Assembly: GCA_905221605.1 (NCBI GenBank)
Contig: CAJNDS010001957.1
Span: forward strand, 506,438-570,437
From: Symbiodinium natans
Taxonomy: Eukaryota > Sar > Dinophyceae > Suessiales > Symbiodiniaceae
DNA length: 64,000 bases
Direction: 5' to 3'
Of the stretch, positions 33,331 to 42,922 are shown in pieces. Under the pieces are notes generated by a model. The model saw only the letters and a program-made list of their open reading frames with translations. It was not told where the DNA came from and ran no database searches. Within the stretch, counting starts at the first letter, position 1, and every line of letters starts with the position of its first letter. A program made the translations under genes and the position numbers.

Positions 33331-35257
33331 GGTCGGGTCAGGCGAGTCAAGGTGCAAAGAGCCCGCAGGCACAAAGCGGGCCATCGGCAGAAAAAGCTGA
33401 AACAACTGCGAGTCCCGGGTGTGCCGGCCAAAGTCCGCCTCTTCAGGGGAGGGGTGGCCTCCATCCTTACTTGGGGCCACCAAGCCCAGGGAATGCCACC
33501 CACCCGGAGACAGAAGCTCCGGACTGCCTTGGCTGAGCAATGTGGCAGACAGAAAATGGGCAACCTGGAGGTGGCGCTATCCTCTGTAAGCGACAGGTAC
33601 CAGGATCCGGGTCGCACGCTGATGGTCCAGCAGGTTGAAGCCTGGTTCCAGCTCAAGAAAAGGTGGACCGGAAAGGAAGACCTGCTGGAAAGAACCTGGG
33701 GCCTTACAGTCCAAAAACTAGAGGAAGCCAGCAGCAGGTGGCAAATGGTCAAGGGCCCTCTTGCAGCTACCGTTGCCTACCTGCTCGACCTTGGTTGGCA
33801 GCCTAGGGATAGTGATGCGTGGCTGGATACCCGGGGCGCCAGGCACACCATGTACACCCCACAACAGGAGTGCCGTATCCTTGACCTCCTTCAGCAAACT
33901 TATCAGGAAGAAGTGGACCGCCGTATCGCCACCGGCCTAGCTGCTCCTGAGCTAAAAGGGGGAATTGATTGGACAGTAGGGAGGAAACTGTTGGGGGGTT
34001 TTAAGAAAGAAGGGCGGAACACGAAAGCATCTGCCCTGAGGTGTGTTTGGCAGGGAGCCCTGGTGTGCAGCCAAAACTCTGCCGTCAAGGTGTGCCCCCG
34101 GTGCCACCAGGAAGCGGACTGGGAGCATGTGCTCTTGGACTGTGCCTGGTGGGAAGCCCAGAACTGGGAGCTACCAGCATGGTTCCAAGAAGGCAGGGCC
34201 CAAGGCCCGCGATCACTGTGGACCAGGGCCTCCCGCCTAAACCCGACTGGCAGGTACCACCTCCCCAGGAAGACAAGCCCACCTTCTTGGGCATATGGGC
34301 CAGCCAAGAGCCCCTCAGTGACCCGGAGCTTGTCTACGGCACAGATGCTAGCGGGGGCCCTTTCACGGCGGACCCGAGACTCCGGCAGGTAGCGTACGCA
34401 GTGGTGGCCTGCAAAAAGCAGGGCCAAGACTATGTCCAGGTCGGGGCAATCGTCGGCCAAGTCCCAGGACCTCAGACGGTTTTTCGAGGTGAGATGTATG
34501 CAGTTTTGCAACTGGCCCGATATACCGAAGGCCCAGTTGACACGACACTAGATTGCCTTGGTGTCCCGAAACGAGTCCGCAGCCCAAAACCGGGGAAAAC
34601 CCACGGTGACATCTGGTGGGAGCTGCAAGCCACGGATGTCCACCGCCTAAAAATGAAATGGGTCCCGTCCCATGTTTCAAAGGAGGATTTCCTCCGGAAG
34701 GTCGGTGCGGAAAACTCGTGGAGGCAGCAGGTCAATGACCTGGCAGATACACTGTGTGGGGAAAAAGCGGCTGAGCTGGCCCGCCCTGAGGCCCGGGCAG
34801 CCAGTCAATATCAGGACCATTGCAGCAAGAAAGCCCAAGAGTTCCTGGCGAGCAGGGCTGAAAAGATCCTCACCGCTGTAGGAGAAAATCAGCACCCAGT
34901 CTACAAGGTCTTCCTGCAGGACAAGCAGGCCCGCAAACACCCCGAGGCCAATGCAAGGCCCTGTAAAAAGCGGGTTGGATCCAACATAGGTCGTGGCCAC
35001 ACCACTACCCAGCAGGAATGGTTCCAGGAACTGGTCCGGACCAAATCCATACATGCCTGGGAATGGGACGGTCTCAACCTCCGGTGTGCCCAGTGCCAAC
35101 TAAAACTTTTGCACACCAAAAACCGCAAGACCTTAGAGGCGCTGGCAGCACACCAATGTGCGCATCAAGGGAGGGTTGCGATTGAAGGGGTTCATGTCAC
35201 GCATGTTTTGAAACTTTTAGGAACTAGGCAGCTTTGGGTGTGCGAGGGTTGTGGTGG
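33300..35257 (+). pseudogene. LINE copy 2 ORF2 C-terminus, first unit
   Basis: This contains the basic RARRHKAGHRQKK linker, the CCHC knuckle, RNase H and most of the Cys-rich tail. One G is missing near 34227 (ACCAGGGCC against ACCAGGGGCC in copy 1), so the knuckle and RNase H lie in different frames (ORFs about 32845-34392 and 34041-35411). The tail is cut within WVCEGCGG, where the sequence jumps back to a point 1,605 bp upstream. Confidence 0.8.
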
Positions 35258-36862
35258 TCAAGAAAAGGTGGACCGGAAAGGAAGACCTGCTGGAAAGAAC
35301 CTGGGGCCTTACAGTCCAAAAACTAGAGGAAGCCAGCAGCAGGTGGCAAATGGTCAAGGGCCCTCTTGCAGCCACCGTTGCATACCTACTCGACCTTGGG
35401 TGGCAGCCTAGGGATAGTGATGCGTGGCTGGACACCCGAGGCGCCAGGCACACCATGTACACCCCACAACAGGAGTGTCGCGTCCTTGACCTCCTCCAGC
35501 AAACTTATCAGGAAGAAGTGGACCGCCGTATCGCCACCGGCCTAGCTGCTCCTGAGCTAAAAGGGGGCATTGATTGGACCGTAGGGAGGAGACTGTTGGG
35601 GGGTTTTAAGAAAGAAGGGCGGAACACGAAAGCCTCTGCACTGAGGTGTGTTTGGCAGGGAGCTTTGGTGTGCAGCCAAAATTCTGCCGTCAAGGTGTGC
35701 CCCAGGTGCCACCAGGAAGCGGACTGGGAGCATGTGCTCTTGGACTGTGCCTGGTGGGAGGCTAAGAACTGGGACCTACCAGTATGGTTCCAAGAAGGCA
35801 GGGCCCAAGGCCCGCGATCACTGTGGACCAGGGGCCTCCCGCCTCAACCCGACTGGCAGGTACCACCTCCCCAGGAAGACAAGCCCACCTTCTTGGGCAT
35901 CTGGGCCAGCCAAGAGGCCCTCAGTGACCCGGAGCTTGTCTACGGCACAGATGCTAGCGGAGGCCCTTTACCCGAGACTCCGGCAGGTAGCCTACGCAGT
36001 GGTGGCCTGCAAGAAGCAGGGCCAAGACTACGTCCAGGTCGGGGCAATCGTCGGCCAAGTCCCAGGCCCTCAGACGGTCTTTCGAGGTGAGATGTATGCA
36101 GTTTTGCAACTGGCCCGATATACTGCAGGCCCCGTTGACACGACACTAGACTGCCTTGGTGTCCCGAAACGAGTCCGCAGCCCAAAACCGGGGAAAACCC
36201 ACGGTGACATCTGGTGGGAGCTGCAAGCCACGGATGTCGACCGCCTCAAAATGAAATGGGTCCCGTCCCATGTTTCAAAGGAGGATTTCCTCCGGAAGGT
36301 CGGTGCGGAAAACTCGTGGAGGCAGCAGGTCAATGACCTGGCAGATACGCTGTGTGGGGAAAAAGCGGCTGAGCTGGCCCGCACCGAGGCCCGGGCAGCC
36401 AGCCAATATCAGGACCATTGCAGCAAGAAAGCCCAAGAGTTCCTGGCGAGCAGGGCTGAAAAGATCCTCACCGCTGTAGGAGAAAACCAGCACCCAGTCT
36501 ACAAGGTCTTCCTGCAGGACAAGCAGGCCCGCAAACACCCCGAGGCCAATGCAAGGCCCTGTAAAAAGCGGGTGGGATCCAACATAGGTCGTGGCCACAC
36601 CACTACCCAGCAGGAATGGTTCCAGGAAATGGTCCGGACCAAATCCATACATGCCTGGGAATGGGACGGTCTCAACCTCCGGTGTGCCCAGTGCCAACTA
36701 AAACTTTTGCACACCAAAAACCGCAAGACCTTAGAGGCGTTGGCAGCACACCAATGTGCGCATCAAGGGAGGGTTGCGATTGAAGGGGTTCATGTCACGC
36801 ATGTTTTGAAACTTTTAGGAACTAGGCAGCTTTGGGTGTGCGAGGGTTGTGGTGGCCAGCTG
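33653..36862. repeat. 1,605-bp direct tandem duplication inside LINE copy 2
   Basis: The string TCAAGAAAAGGTGGACCGG occurs at 33653 and again at 35258. Unit 1 is 33653-35257 and unit 2 is 35258 to about 36862. The two units are highly similar; unit 2 keeps the G that unit 1 lost near 34227 but has its own indel near 35970. The period, 535 codons, is an exact multiple of three. Only a few bases are shared at the junction. Confidence 0.9.
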
Positions 36863-37102
36863 TCCCTAAAAACCCGAACGGTTTCGCAAAAACTTGCTGC
36901 AGCTTGTTGTTTTAAAAAGGACCCCCGATGTAAGTCGCAGTTCAAGCCAGAAACGACAAATCCCATCCGCAGCCTTTTTCAGCCAGCGCAGGCAGCCAAG
37001 CCAGTAGAAGGGCCCAACCCCCCCGTGCGCAATGGCGGAAATGAAGCAGGAGGACCTGCCCTCCCAGGGCCAGGAGGCCCAGGAGGCTCCAGTGAAGAGT
37101 GA
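35251..37102 (+). pseudogene. LINE copy 2 ORF2 C-terminus, second unit with complete tail
   Basis: From 35251 the frame repeats the linker, the CCHC knuckle and YGTDASGGP. An eight-base loss near 35970 (CCCTTTACCCGAG against CCCTTTCACGGCGGACCCGAG in unit 1) then shifts it. The rest of RNase H and the whole Cys-rich tail (LRCAQC, WVCEGCGGQLSLKT, FKKDPRC) continue in another frame to 37102. This tail is the only complete one in copy 2 and runs on into a Gly/Pro-rich end. Confidence 0.75.
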
Positions 37103-38115
37103 AGAAGGAAAGTCGGAGGGTGGGGCCTCCCCGGAGCCAGAGGCTCCACACCACCCCACCGGCGACGACACCCAGGAGGGGCTACCCTCCCAAGCCAGTG
37201 CCTCCTCCAATGTCGCCCCTGCCGAGACAAAGGAAGAAAACAACCAGGAACTGCCACCCACAACACCGGCAGGGGAGGGGCAGCCTCCGGAGGCAAGGGC
37301 TTGGGAGAATAGAAAGAGGGAGGTTCCTCCTCCGAGCAGGCAGCCCGGCAAAGCCCAAGGCAAGGGAGAGTTCCTGCTCGAACGCAGGACCCCGACGCAA
37401 ACGTTCGTAGATGACTACACCTTGCAGAGGCAGAGGAACAGGCCGGGTAAGAAAGCCAGGGCTCAGAGGCAGCAGGCTGTCTCCGAGGCAAAGGGTCCCA
37501 CCCATGCCACCGCCAGCCAGACGTGCCGCCCACCCTGGATGGGGGCACGAAGAATGGGAGGGATGGCAGCAATGGGGGGACGAGCATTGGTCCGGAGGGT
37601 GGTGGATGGTGGCCCCAGTCCGCCCGACCCCGGACGGGTCGTTCCTCCAGATGTGCATTATGATATGCTTCTGGTGTGGACTTCGCCTTCCGGAGGGGTA
37701 CCTCCATCCCCGCGACCAAGGGGAGCATAATTGGGGGTACCTGGGAATGGCCAAATACCAGCGGTTAACAAGTTTGGACGTGGCCAACTGGGGCACCAGA
37801 GAGCACTACGGCTTCCCCAGCCTGACCCGGCTCGTCTCGTTCTTCCGGTGGTTTGACCAGGACTCACCCACCCTGAGCAGCAAAGTCAGGAGGTGGGTCA
37901 GCCTCCACCATGCCAGCATCCCCATGCTGGCAAGCTTGTTGCTGTGGGAATTAAAAACCATGGACATGGTCTTTGTCGAGGCTCTCATCGACATGAAAGT
38001 CCTCTATGAGTTGCCGTCGCCAGACTATGGGCTCGCGCGACCCCTCGGCAACATCATGGAGGAACCTCGCTGGGAGTTGGTCCCACTCAGGGAACCACCA
38101 GCTGAAGCAGCCTAG
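37032..38115 (+). pseudogene. LINE ORF3, present only in copy 2
   Basis: About 1.07 kb between the end of ORF2 and the shared 3' region, absent from copies 1 and 3. Frame one (37032-37730) starts Glu/Pro/Ser-rich (EAPVKSEEGKSEGG), then basic (RQRNRPGKKARAQRQQ). Frame two (37411-38115) gives a Trp-rich stretch (GHEEWEGWQQWGDEHWSGGW), then a more globular part (ANWGTREHYGFPSLTRLVSF, KTMDMVFVEALIDMKVLYEL). The best reading uses frame one for the N-terminus and frame two for the rest, joined by an indel between about 37440 and 37530. I do not recognise the family. It overlaps the end of ORF2 by 71 bases. Confidence 0.55.
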
Positions 38116-38585
38116 GAGGTTGCATCCTCCCAGCGAGGATAGCACAGAGGTACCATCCTCGCTACCGGAGCGGAACCCTGACCGCCTCCCTCTGACAGCC
38201 TGCACAAAGTGCACCAAAGGCCTTGAGGGACCTTTTGTCAGGAGGTTCCTAACCTCTCATGAGGTACCAGCCTCTGGTAGCATCCCGAAGAGGATGCAAG
38301 CTGAGGTTCATCCTCACTGCCAGAGAACACCCCTGGCCCCTTCTCTCACGGTTGCAACCCCTGCACCAGCAACCTGAGGAGCTTTTGCCAGGAGGTTTCT
38401 TTCCTCTCATGAGGTACAACCTCTGGTAGCATCCCAAAGAGGATGGTATCTTAGGAGGAGGTTTTTCCTCCCCTGTACATTAGGGCCAAGAGGGCCATCA
38501 GTGGTGCCAGTACAGAGGCACGGTTTTCACAACCCAAACACCAAGACGGTGGATCGCATTTGTTCGCTCAACTCGGAAAAAAAAA
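38116..38585 (+). repeat. LINE copy 2 3' region and A-tract
   Basis: Same repeated units as in copy 1, followed by the complete end: CACGGTTTTCACAACCC, then GGATCGCATTTGTTCGCTC, then nine A (38577-38585). The matching end in copy 3 shows that this is the true 3' terminus. Confidence 0.85.
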
Positions 38586-38587
38586 TT

Positions 38588-38655
38588 GAACCTGGGTTGA
38601 ACCCAGGTTCAACCTGGGTTGAACCCAGGTTGAACCCAGGTTGAACCCAGGTTCT
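38588..38655. repeat. Palindromic GAACCTGGGTT/AACCCAGGTTC array
   Basis: GAACCTGGGTT and its reverse complement AACCCAGGTTC alternate and overlap for about 68 bases. The first 17 bases equal the candidate duplication at 22796-22812. A single unit also occurs at 40199-40225. Confidence 0.85.
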
Positions 38656-38666
38656 CGATGTTGTTG
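38652..38666. repeat. Left target-site duplication of LINE copy 3
   Basis: TTCTCGATGTTGTTG at 38652-38666 is repeated exactly at 40137-40151, directly after the A-tract of copy 3. Confidence 0.85.
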
Positions 38667-39629
38667 GTTTTTCGGGGGGAGCTGTATGCCGTTCTGCAGC
38701 TGGCCCGTTATACCGAAGGCCCTATTGACACGACACTAGACTGCCTTGGTGTCCCAAAACGAGTCCGCAGCCCAAAGCCGGGCAAGACCCACGGTGACAT
38801 CTGGTGGGAGCTGCAAACCACTGATGTCAACCGCCTCAAAATGAAATGGGTTCCATCCCATGTTTCAGAGGAGGAGTTCCTCCGGAAGGTGGGTGCGGAA
38901 AACTCGTGGAGACAGCAGGTCAATGACCTGGCGGACAAGCTGTGTGGGGAAAAAGCGGCCGAGCTGGCCCACCCTGATGTCCGGGCAGCCAGTCAGTACC
39001 AGGACCATTGCAGCAAAAAAGCACAAGAATTCCTAGCGAGCAGGGCGGAAAAGGTCCTTACTGCCATTGGGGAAAATCAGCACCCAGTGTATAAGGTCTT
39101 CCTGCAGGAAAAGCAGGCTCGCAAGAGCAACGAGGCCACCTCCAGGCCCTGCAAAAAGCGCATTGGCTCCAACATAGGGAGAGGCCACATCACCACCCAA
39201 CAGGAATGGTTCCAGGAGCTGGTCCGGACCAAACCTGTGCATGCGTGGGAATGGGAAGGTCTCAACCTCCGGTGTGCTCAGTGTCAACTTAAACTCCTGC
39301 ACACAAAGAACCGCAAAACCTTGGAAGCACTGGCAGCGCACCAATGCACACACCAAGGCAGAGTGACGGTTGAAGGGGTACATGTTACACATGTTTTAAA
39401 ACTGCTCGGGAACAGACAACTGTGGGTCTGCGAAGGTTGTGGTGGACAGTTGTCCTTGAAGACTCAAAATGTTTCGCAAAAACTTTCAGTTGCATGCAGT
39501 TTTAAAAAGGACCCCAGGTGCAAGGCGCAGTTTAAGCCCGAGCCAACCAATGCCATCCGCAGCCTCTTTCAGCAGGTGCAAGCGACAGCCCAAGTTGCAG
39601 CAAGCAGACCCCCTGTGCAAAATCCCTGA
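38658..39629 (+). CDS. LINE copy 3 partial RNase H and Cys-rich tail
   Basis: An open frame of 323 residues without breaks covers the RNase H part from FRGELYAVLQLARY (Glu motif) through KWVPSHVS and VNDLADKL, and the whole tail with LRCAQC, WVCEGCGGQLS and FKKDPRC. The first four codons are flanking DNA, so this is a remnant and not a real start. The frame is intact to its stop, which suits a recent insertion from an intact copy-1-type source. Confidence 0.7.
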   Translation: MLLVFRGELYAVLQLARYTEGPIDTTLDCLGVPKRVRSPKPGKTHGDIWWELQTTDVNRLKMKWVPSHVSEEEFLRKVGAENSWRQQVNDLADKLCGEKAAELAHPDVRAASQYQDHCSKKAQEFLASRAEKVLTAIGENQHPVYKVFLQEKQARKSNEATSRPCKKRIGSNIGRGHITTQQEWFQELVRTKPVHAWEWEGLNLRCAQCQLKLLHTKNRKTLEALAAHQCTHQGRVTVEGVHVTHVLKLLGNRQLWVCEGCGGQLSLKTQNVSQKLSVACSFKKDPRCKAQFKPEPTNAIRSLFQQVQATAQVAASRPPVQNP

Positions 39630-40136
39630 AGGCACCGGCAGCTGAAGCAACCTAGGAGGTTGCATCCTCCCAGTGAGGATAAAGTGAAGGTCATCCTCGC
39701 TACCAGAGAAGCCACTCCTGACCGATCCCCTCTAACAGCCTGCGCCAGGTGCACCAGCGGCCTTGAGGGAACGTTTTGTCAGGAGGTTCCTAACCTCTCA
39801 TGAGGTACCAGCCTCTGGTAGCATCCCAAAGAGGATGATAAGCTGAGTTTCATCCTCGCTGCCAGAGAACACACCCCTGGCCGATTTCCTCTCACGGTTT
39901 GCACCTAGTGCACCAGAAACCTTGAGGAATGTTTTGCCAGGAGGTTCAATCCTCTCATGAGGTACAACCTCTGGTAGCATCCCAAAGAGGATGGTAGCTT
40001 AGGAGGAGGTGTTTTCCTCCCCCTGTTTCTTTTGGGCCAAGAGGGCCATCAGATGTGCCGGTACAGAGGCACGGTTTTCACAACCCAAACACCAAGAAGG
40101 TGGATCGCATTTGTTCGCTCAACTCGGAAAAAAAAA
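38667..40136 (+). mobile_element. LINE copy 3, 5'-truncated, with TSD and A-tract
   Basis: The insertion starts inside the RNase H domain (GTTTTTCGGGGGGAGCTGTA, equal to about 28081 in copy 1). It runs to the complete 3' end with nine A (40128-40136) and is flanked by a perfect 15-bp duplication. Sequence features (EGPIDTTLD, SEEEFLRK, LAHPD, no ORF3) place it with copy 1, not copy 2. Confidence 0.9.
39630..40136 (+). repeat. LINE copy 3 3' region and A-tract
   Basis: Third instance of the family's 3' region, with the same repeated units, the GGCCAAGAGGGCCATCAG landmark and the terminal A-tract. Confidence 0.85.
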
Positions 40137-40151
40137 TTCTCGATGTTGTTG

Positions 40152-40257
40152 TTCCCCCCCCCCCCCCCGCCCCCCCCCCCCCGGAGGGCCGGGAGTTCGA
40201 ACCTGGGTTGAACCCAGGTTCGAACCCCCCCCCCCGAACCTTGCTCACAGTCTCTTT
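40152..40257. repeat. C-tract and palindrome with B-box-like motif
   Basis: Long C runs (about 40153-40182) are followed by GAGTTCGAACCTGGGTTGAA and AACCCAGGTTCGAACCCC. GGTTCGAACCC matches the RNA polymerase III B-box consensus on the plus strand, and the palindrome places a similar motif on the minus strand. No tRNA-like fold was found. Confidence 0.5.
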
Positions 40258-40980
40258 TGTAGACCGCGTTGTGACCGCGTTGTGACCGCGTTGTGACCGC
40301 GTTGTGACCGCGTTGTGACCGCGTTGTGACCGCCGCGTTGTGACCGCCGCGTTGTGACCGCCGCGTTGTGACCGCCGCGTTGTGACCGCGTTGTGACGAC
40401 CGCGTTGTGACCGCGTTGTGACCGCGTTGTGACCGCGTTGTGACCGCAATCGCGCTGTGACGTGACCGTGTTGTGACCGCGTTGTGACCGCGTTGTGACC
40501 GCAAGGTGTTGTCAAAATGGAGCGAAAAAGAAATGAGAAATATGAGCCAACAATGACTCAACAATGGCCCGACCAGAAATTGGAAGTATATCACTTTTTG
40601 ATACACTTCTGGAAAGTCTTGTTGTGTTGTGACCGCGTTGTGACCGCGTTGTGACCACGTTGTGACCGCGTTGTGACCGCGTTGTGACCGCGTTGTGACC
40701 GCGTTGTGACCGCGTTGTGATCGCGTTGTGACCGCGTTGTGACCGCGTTGTGACCGCGTTGTGACCGCGTTGTGACCGCGTTGTGACCGCGCTGTGACCG
40801 CGCTGTGACCGCGCTGTGACCGCGCTGTGACGTGACCGTGTTGTGACCGCGCTGTGACCGCGCTGTGACGGCGCTGTGACCGCAACCGCGTTGTGACCGT
40901 GTTGTGACCGCGTTGTGACCGCGTTATGACCGCGTTGTGACCGCGCTGTGACCGCAACCGCGTTGTGACCGTGTTCCGCG
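40258..40980. repeat. 11-bp minisatellite (ACCGCGTTGTG)n in two blocks
   Basis: Block 1 (40262-40504) and block 2 (about 40620-40980) consist of ACCGCGTTGTG units, with variants GCTGTG and GACCGCCGCG. They are separated by about 115 bases that resemble the sequence right after block 2 (both contain AAAATGG...CGAAAAA and CAA(C/T)AATGACTCAA). Long open frames exist because 11 bp is out of phase with codons. They encode an 11-residue repeat and are not taken as genes. Confidence 0.95.
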
Positions 40981-41305
40981 TTGAATTGGATACGTTATTG
41001 CAAAAATGGCACGAAAAACATTTCGTTTGATAATAATGAGTCAAAAATGACAGAATATATAAGCCAATAATGACTCAATGATGTCGCAATCTTTGCTCGA
41101 AACAAAAGTTGCAGCAGTAGCAGAAACAGCAGTAGCAGTAGTTGCAGCAGTAGAAGTGGTCGGCAGGTGGACTTCGAAGAGACTCCACAAAGACTGCAGT
41201 CTTCACCGTGAAAGATTCCACAGAGACTGAGTCTTTCACCAAGTCTCTATCTGCAGCGAAGTGCTGTTTGCAGCGCTTTTGCGATTCGCCGCTGTTTTTC
41301 GCAAT

Positions 41306-41820
41306 GTAACGGTCACTACGGGCTACGCGTCACGGGTCACTTCACTGCGGGTCACTACGGGTCGGTCAGTACGGATCACGACGGGTCACTAGCAGGTCTT
41401 CGAAAATCCGAGAACCGGGCCTCGGCATTACGGTCACTACGATGAAAATCGAAAATCATCAAGCGATGAGCTTTCGCTCCGTGTCACATCTTCGTCTGTC
41501 CGAGATCGGATCGCGCTCATGTGCGATGATCCGAGCTCGCTCATCTCGTTGGATGATTCCGAGTGTTTCTAACAAAGGAATGTTTCTGAAGCACGTTGTG
41601 AAGATTCACAAGTCCAAAAAGAAGACTGACGCCGCACCCCGGCGAAACTTTTAATCGGTGTTTCCAATCTTGGATTTACTCACTGCAGATCTGCATCGGG
41701 TCACGACGGGTCACAGGTCACCACAAGTCACTCACTCGCGGTCACTTCGCGTAATCAGCTACCACGCGGCCACTGCACGGTCACACGGTCACTACAGGTC
41801 ACTATGGCACTATGGGAGTA
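41306..41820. repeat. GGTCAC(T/G)ACGG short-repeat clusters
   Basis: Two clusters (about 41306-41395 and 41694-41820) of imperfect GGTCACTACGG-type motifs surround about 300 bases without repeats. No gene was recognised between 41000 and 42390. Confidence 0.7.
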
Positions 41821-42394
41821 GCAATGCTGTGCATGTGCAAGAACCGTCATGTGACCAAAGTTTGTGTGAGCTTTGCCGGTACGATAAACTGGCCTTGCAG
41901 AACGCCAGAGTGCTGACACTGCAAAGCTATGTCCGTGCTGGTGGCCGTTCGTGATCACAAAGTACTGCGGCAGGTGCCAGGCCACTGTGTTTAGGCACTT
42001 AAACGCGTTGTCAGGCTATTGCGCGACCGCTCTGGCGTGGACGCGCCAGAAGTTCAAGGTCCCGGAAGTTACACGTTTGGAACATTTGTCGACATAATTG
42101 CGAACTTTCGCGGAACATGCCAAACCTTGTGCTGACAGATGCTGACAGCCTGCGTGCAGGAGCCTTCGCTTGAGTCGGCATATCTGCCCGTCCTCATGTG
42201 CCCCGGCTCAGCCAGCCAGTATAAATTTTTTTGTGTTTCCGCAGACTGGTTTTGATTTTTTTGACAGCTTGTTCTGCCCATGGCTAAGGGACAGGGAACG
42301 TCGGTGTGACATACAATAAGTCAATTGGGAAGCAACAGAAACACCTCGTCCTGTATCCGATGTGCTTTTGCAGTTCTTTGTGGTTCAGCATCAG

Positions 42395-42594
42395 GCTCTC
42401 AATGATGTGGAACTCCCTCACCCCAAATACAAACCCTCTCAATGATGTAAGACACTCTGGCCCCAAACACAAACCAGGCTCTTATGATGTGGAACTCCTT
42501 CACTCCAAATGCAACCAGACTCGCAATGATGTGGAACTCCCTCACCCCAAATACAAACCCTCTCAATGATGTAAGACGCTCTGGCCCCAAACAC
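42395..42594. repeat. Target repeat 5' of the split-repeat element
   Basis: Units containing AATGATGTGGAACTCC, CACCCCAAATACAAACC and TCTGGCCCCAAACAC recur here and again after 55285. The unit at about 42449-42510 is an uninterrupted version of the insertion site. Confidence 0.85.
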
Positions 42595-42747
42595 GCCTCG
42601 GGTTTTTGGTTCCCGTGTGTTTTCCCACAAGTGAATCATGCACCGCCGTTTGCATTTTGCCCAGGCATGCCTTTGCACAGCTGGAGCATCTCCGGCTCAC
42701 AGCTGGCCTTGACCTAACCCCTAGGTGGGGCCTTCTGCTTTTCTTCG
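42595..42747 (+). repeat. Split direct repeat A1
   Basis: Starts GCCTCGGGTTTTTGG right after the target AC and ends ...TTTTCTTCG. Identical to A2 over 153 bases. It would form the 5' end of the element and one half of the circle junction. Confidence 0.9.
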
Positions 42748-42922
42748 GTCAAGGCCTTCTACGCTCTTAGTGCTTTCTAGAGCCTCCAGGCCCTGTAACC
42801 CCGGTGTTTCGTAGCCTGCCTTTTCCTGCCATGGCCTATCGCGCAAACATGCCCATCCGCACAGAGGTTCGCAGTGCCATGGGCGTCACGACTACGTTGG
42901 CACTTGGGAACAGCTGGTCTAC

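Larger units (their letters stand above)
29490..38585 (+). mobile_element. LINE copy 2, long subfamily, heavily rearranged
   Basis: Same family as copy 1, directly downstream and in the same orientation. It has ORF1, a frame-broken ORF2, a 1,605-bp internal duplication of the RNase H/tail region, an extra ORF3 that copies 1 and 3 lack, the common 3' region and a nine-base A-tract (38577-38585). It is too damaged to be active. Confidence 0.8.

Noticed and set aside
40190-40225. tRNA gene at the GGTTCGAACCC motif
   Set aside because: No A-box, acceptor stem or cloverleaf could be traced; the motif is part of a palindrome inside C-tracts.
40049-41044. 331-codon minus-strand open frame rich in S/T-Q-R-G-H-N-A-V
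   Set aside because: It is a straight translation of the 11-bp minisatellite and shifts with the repeat; no start context or domain supports a gene.
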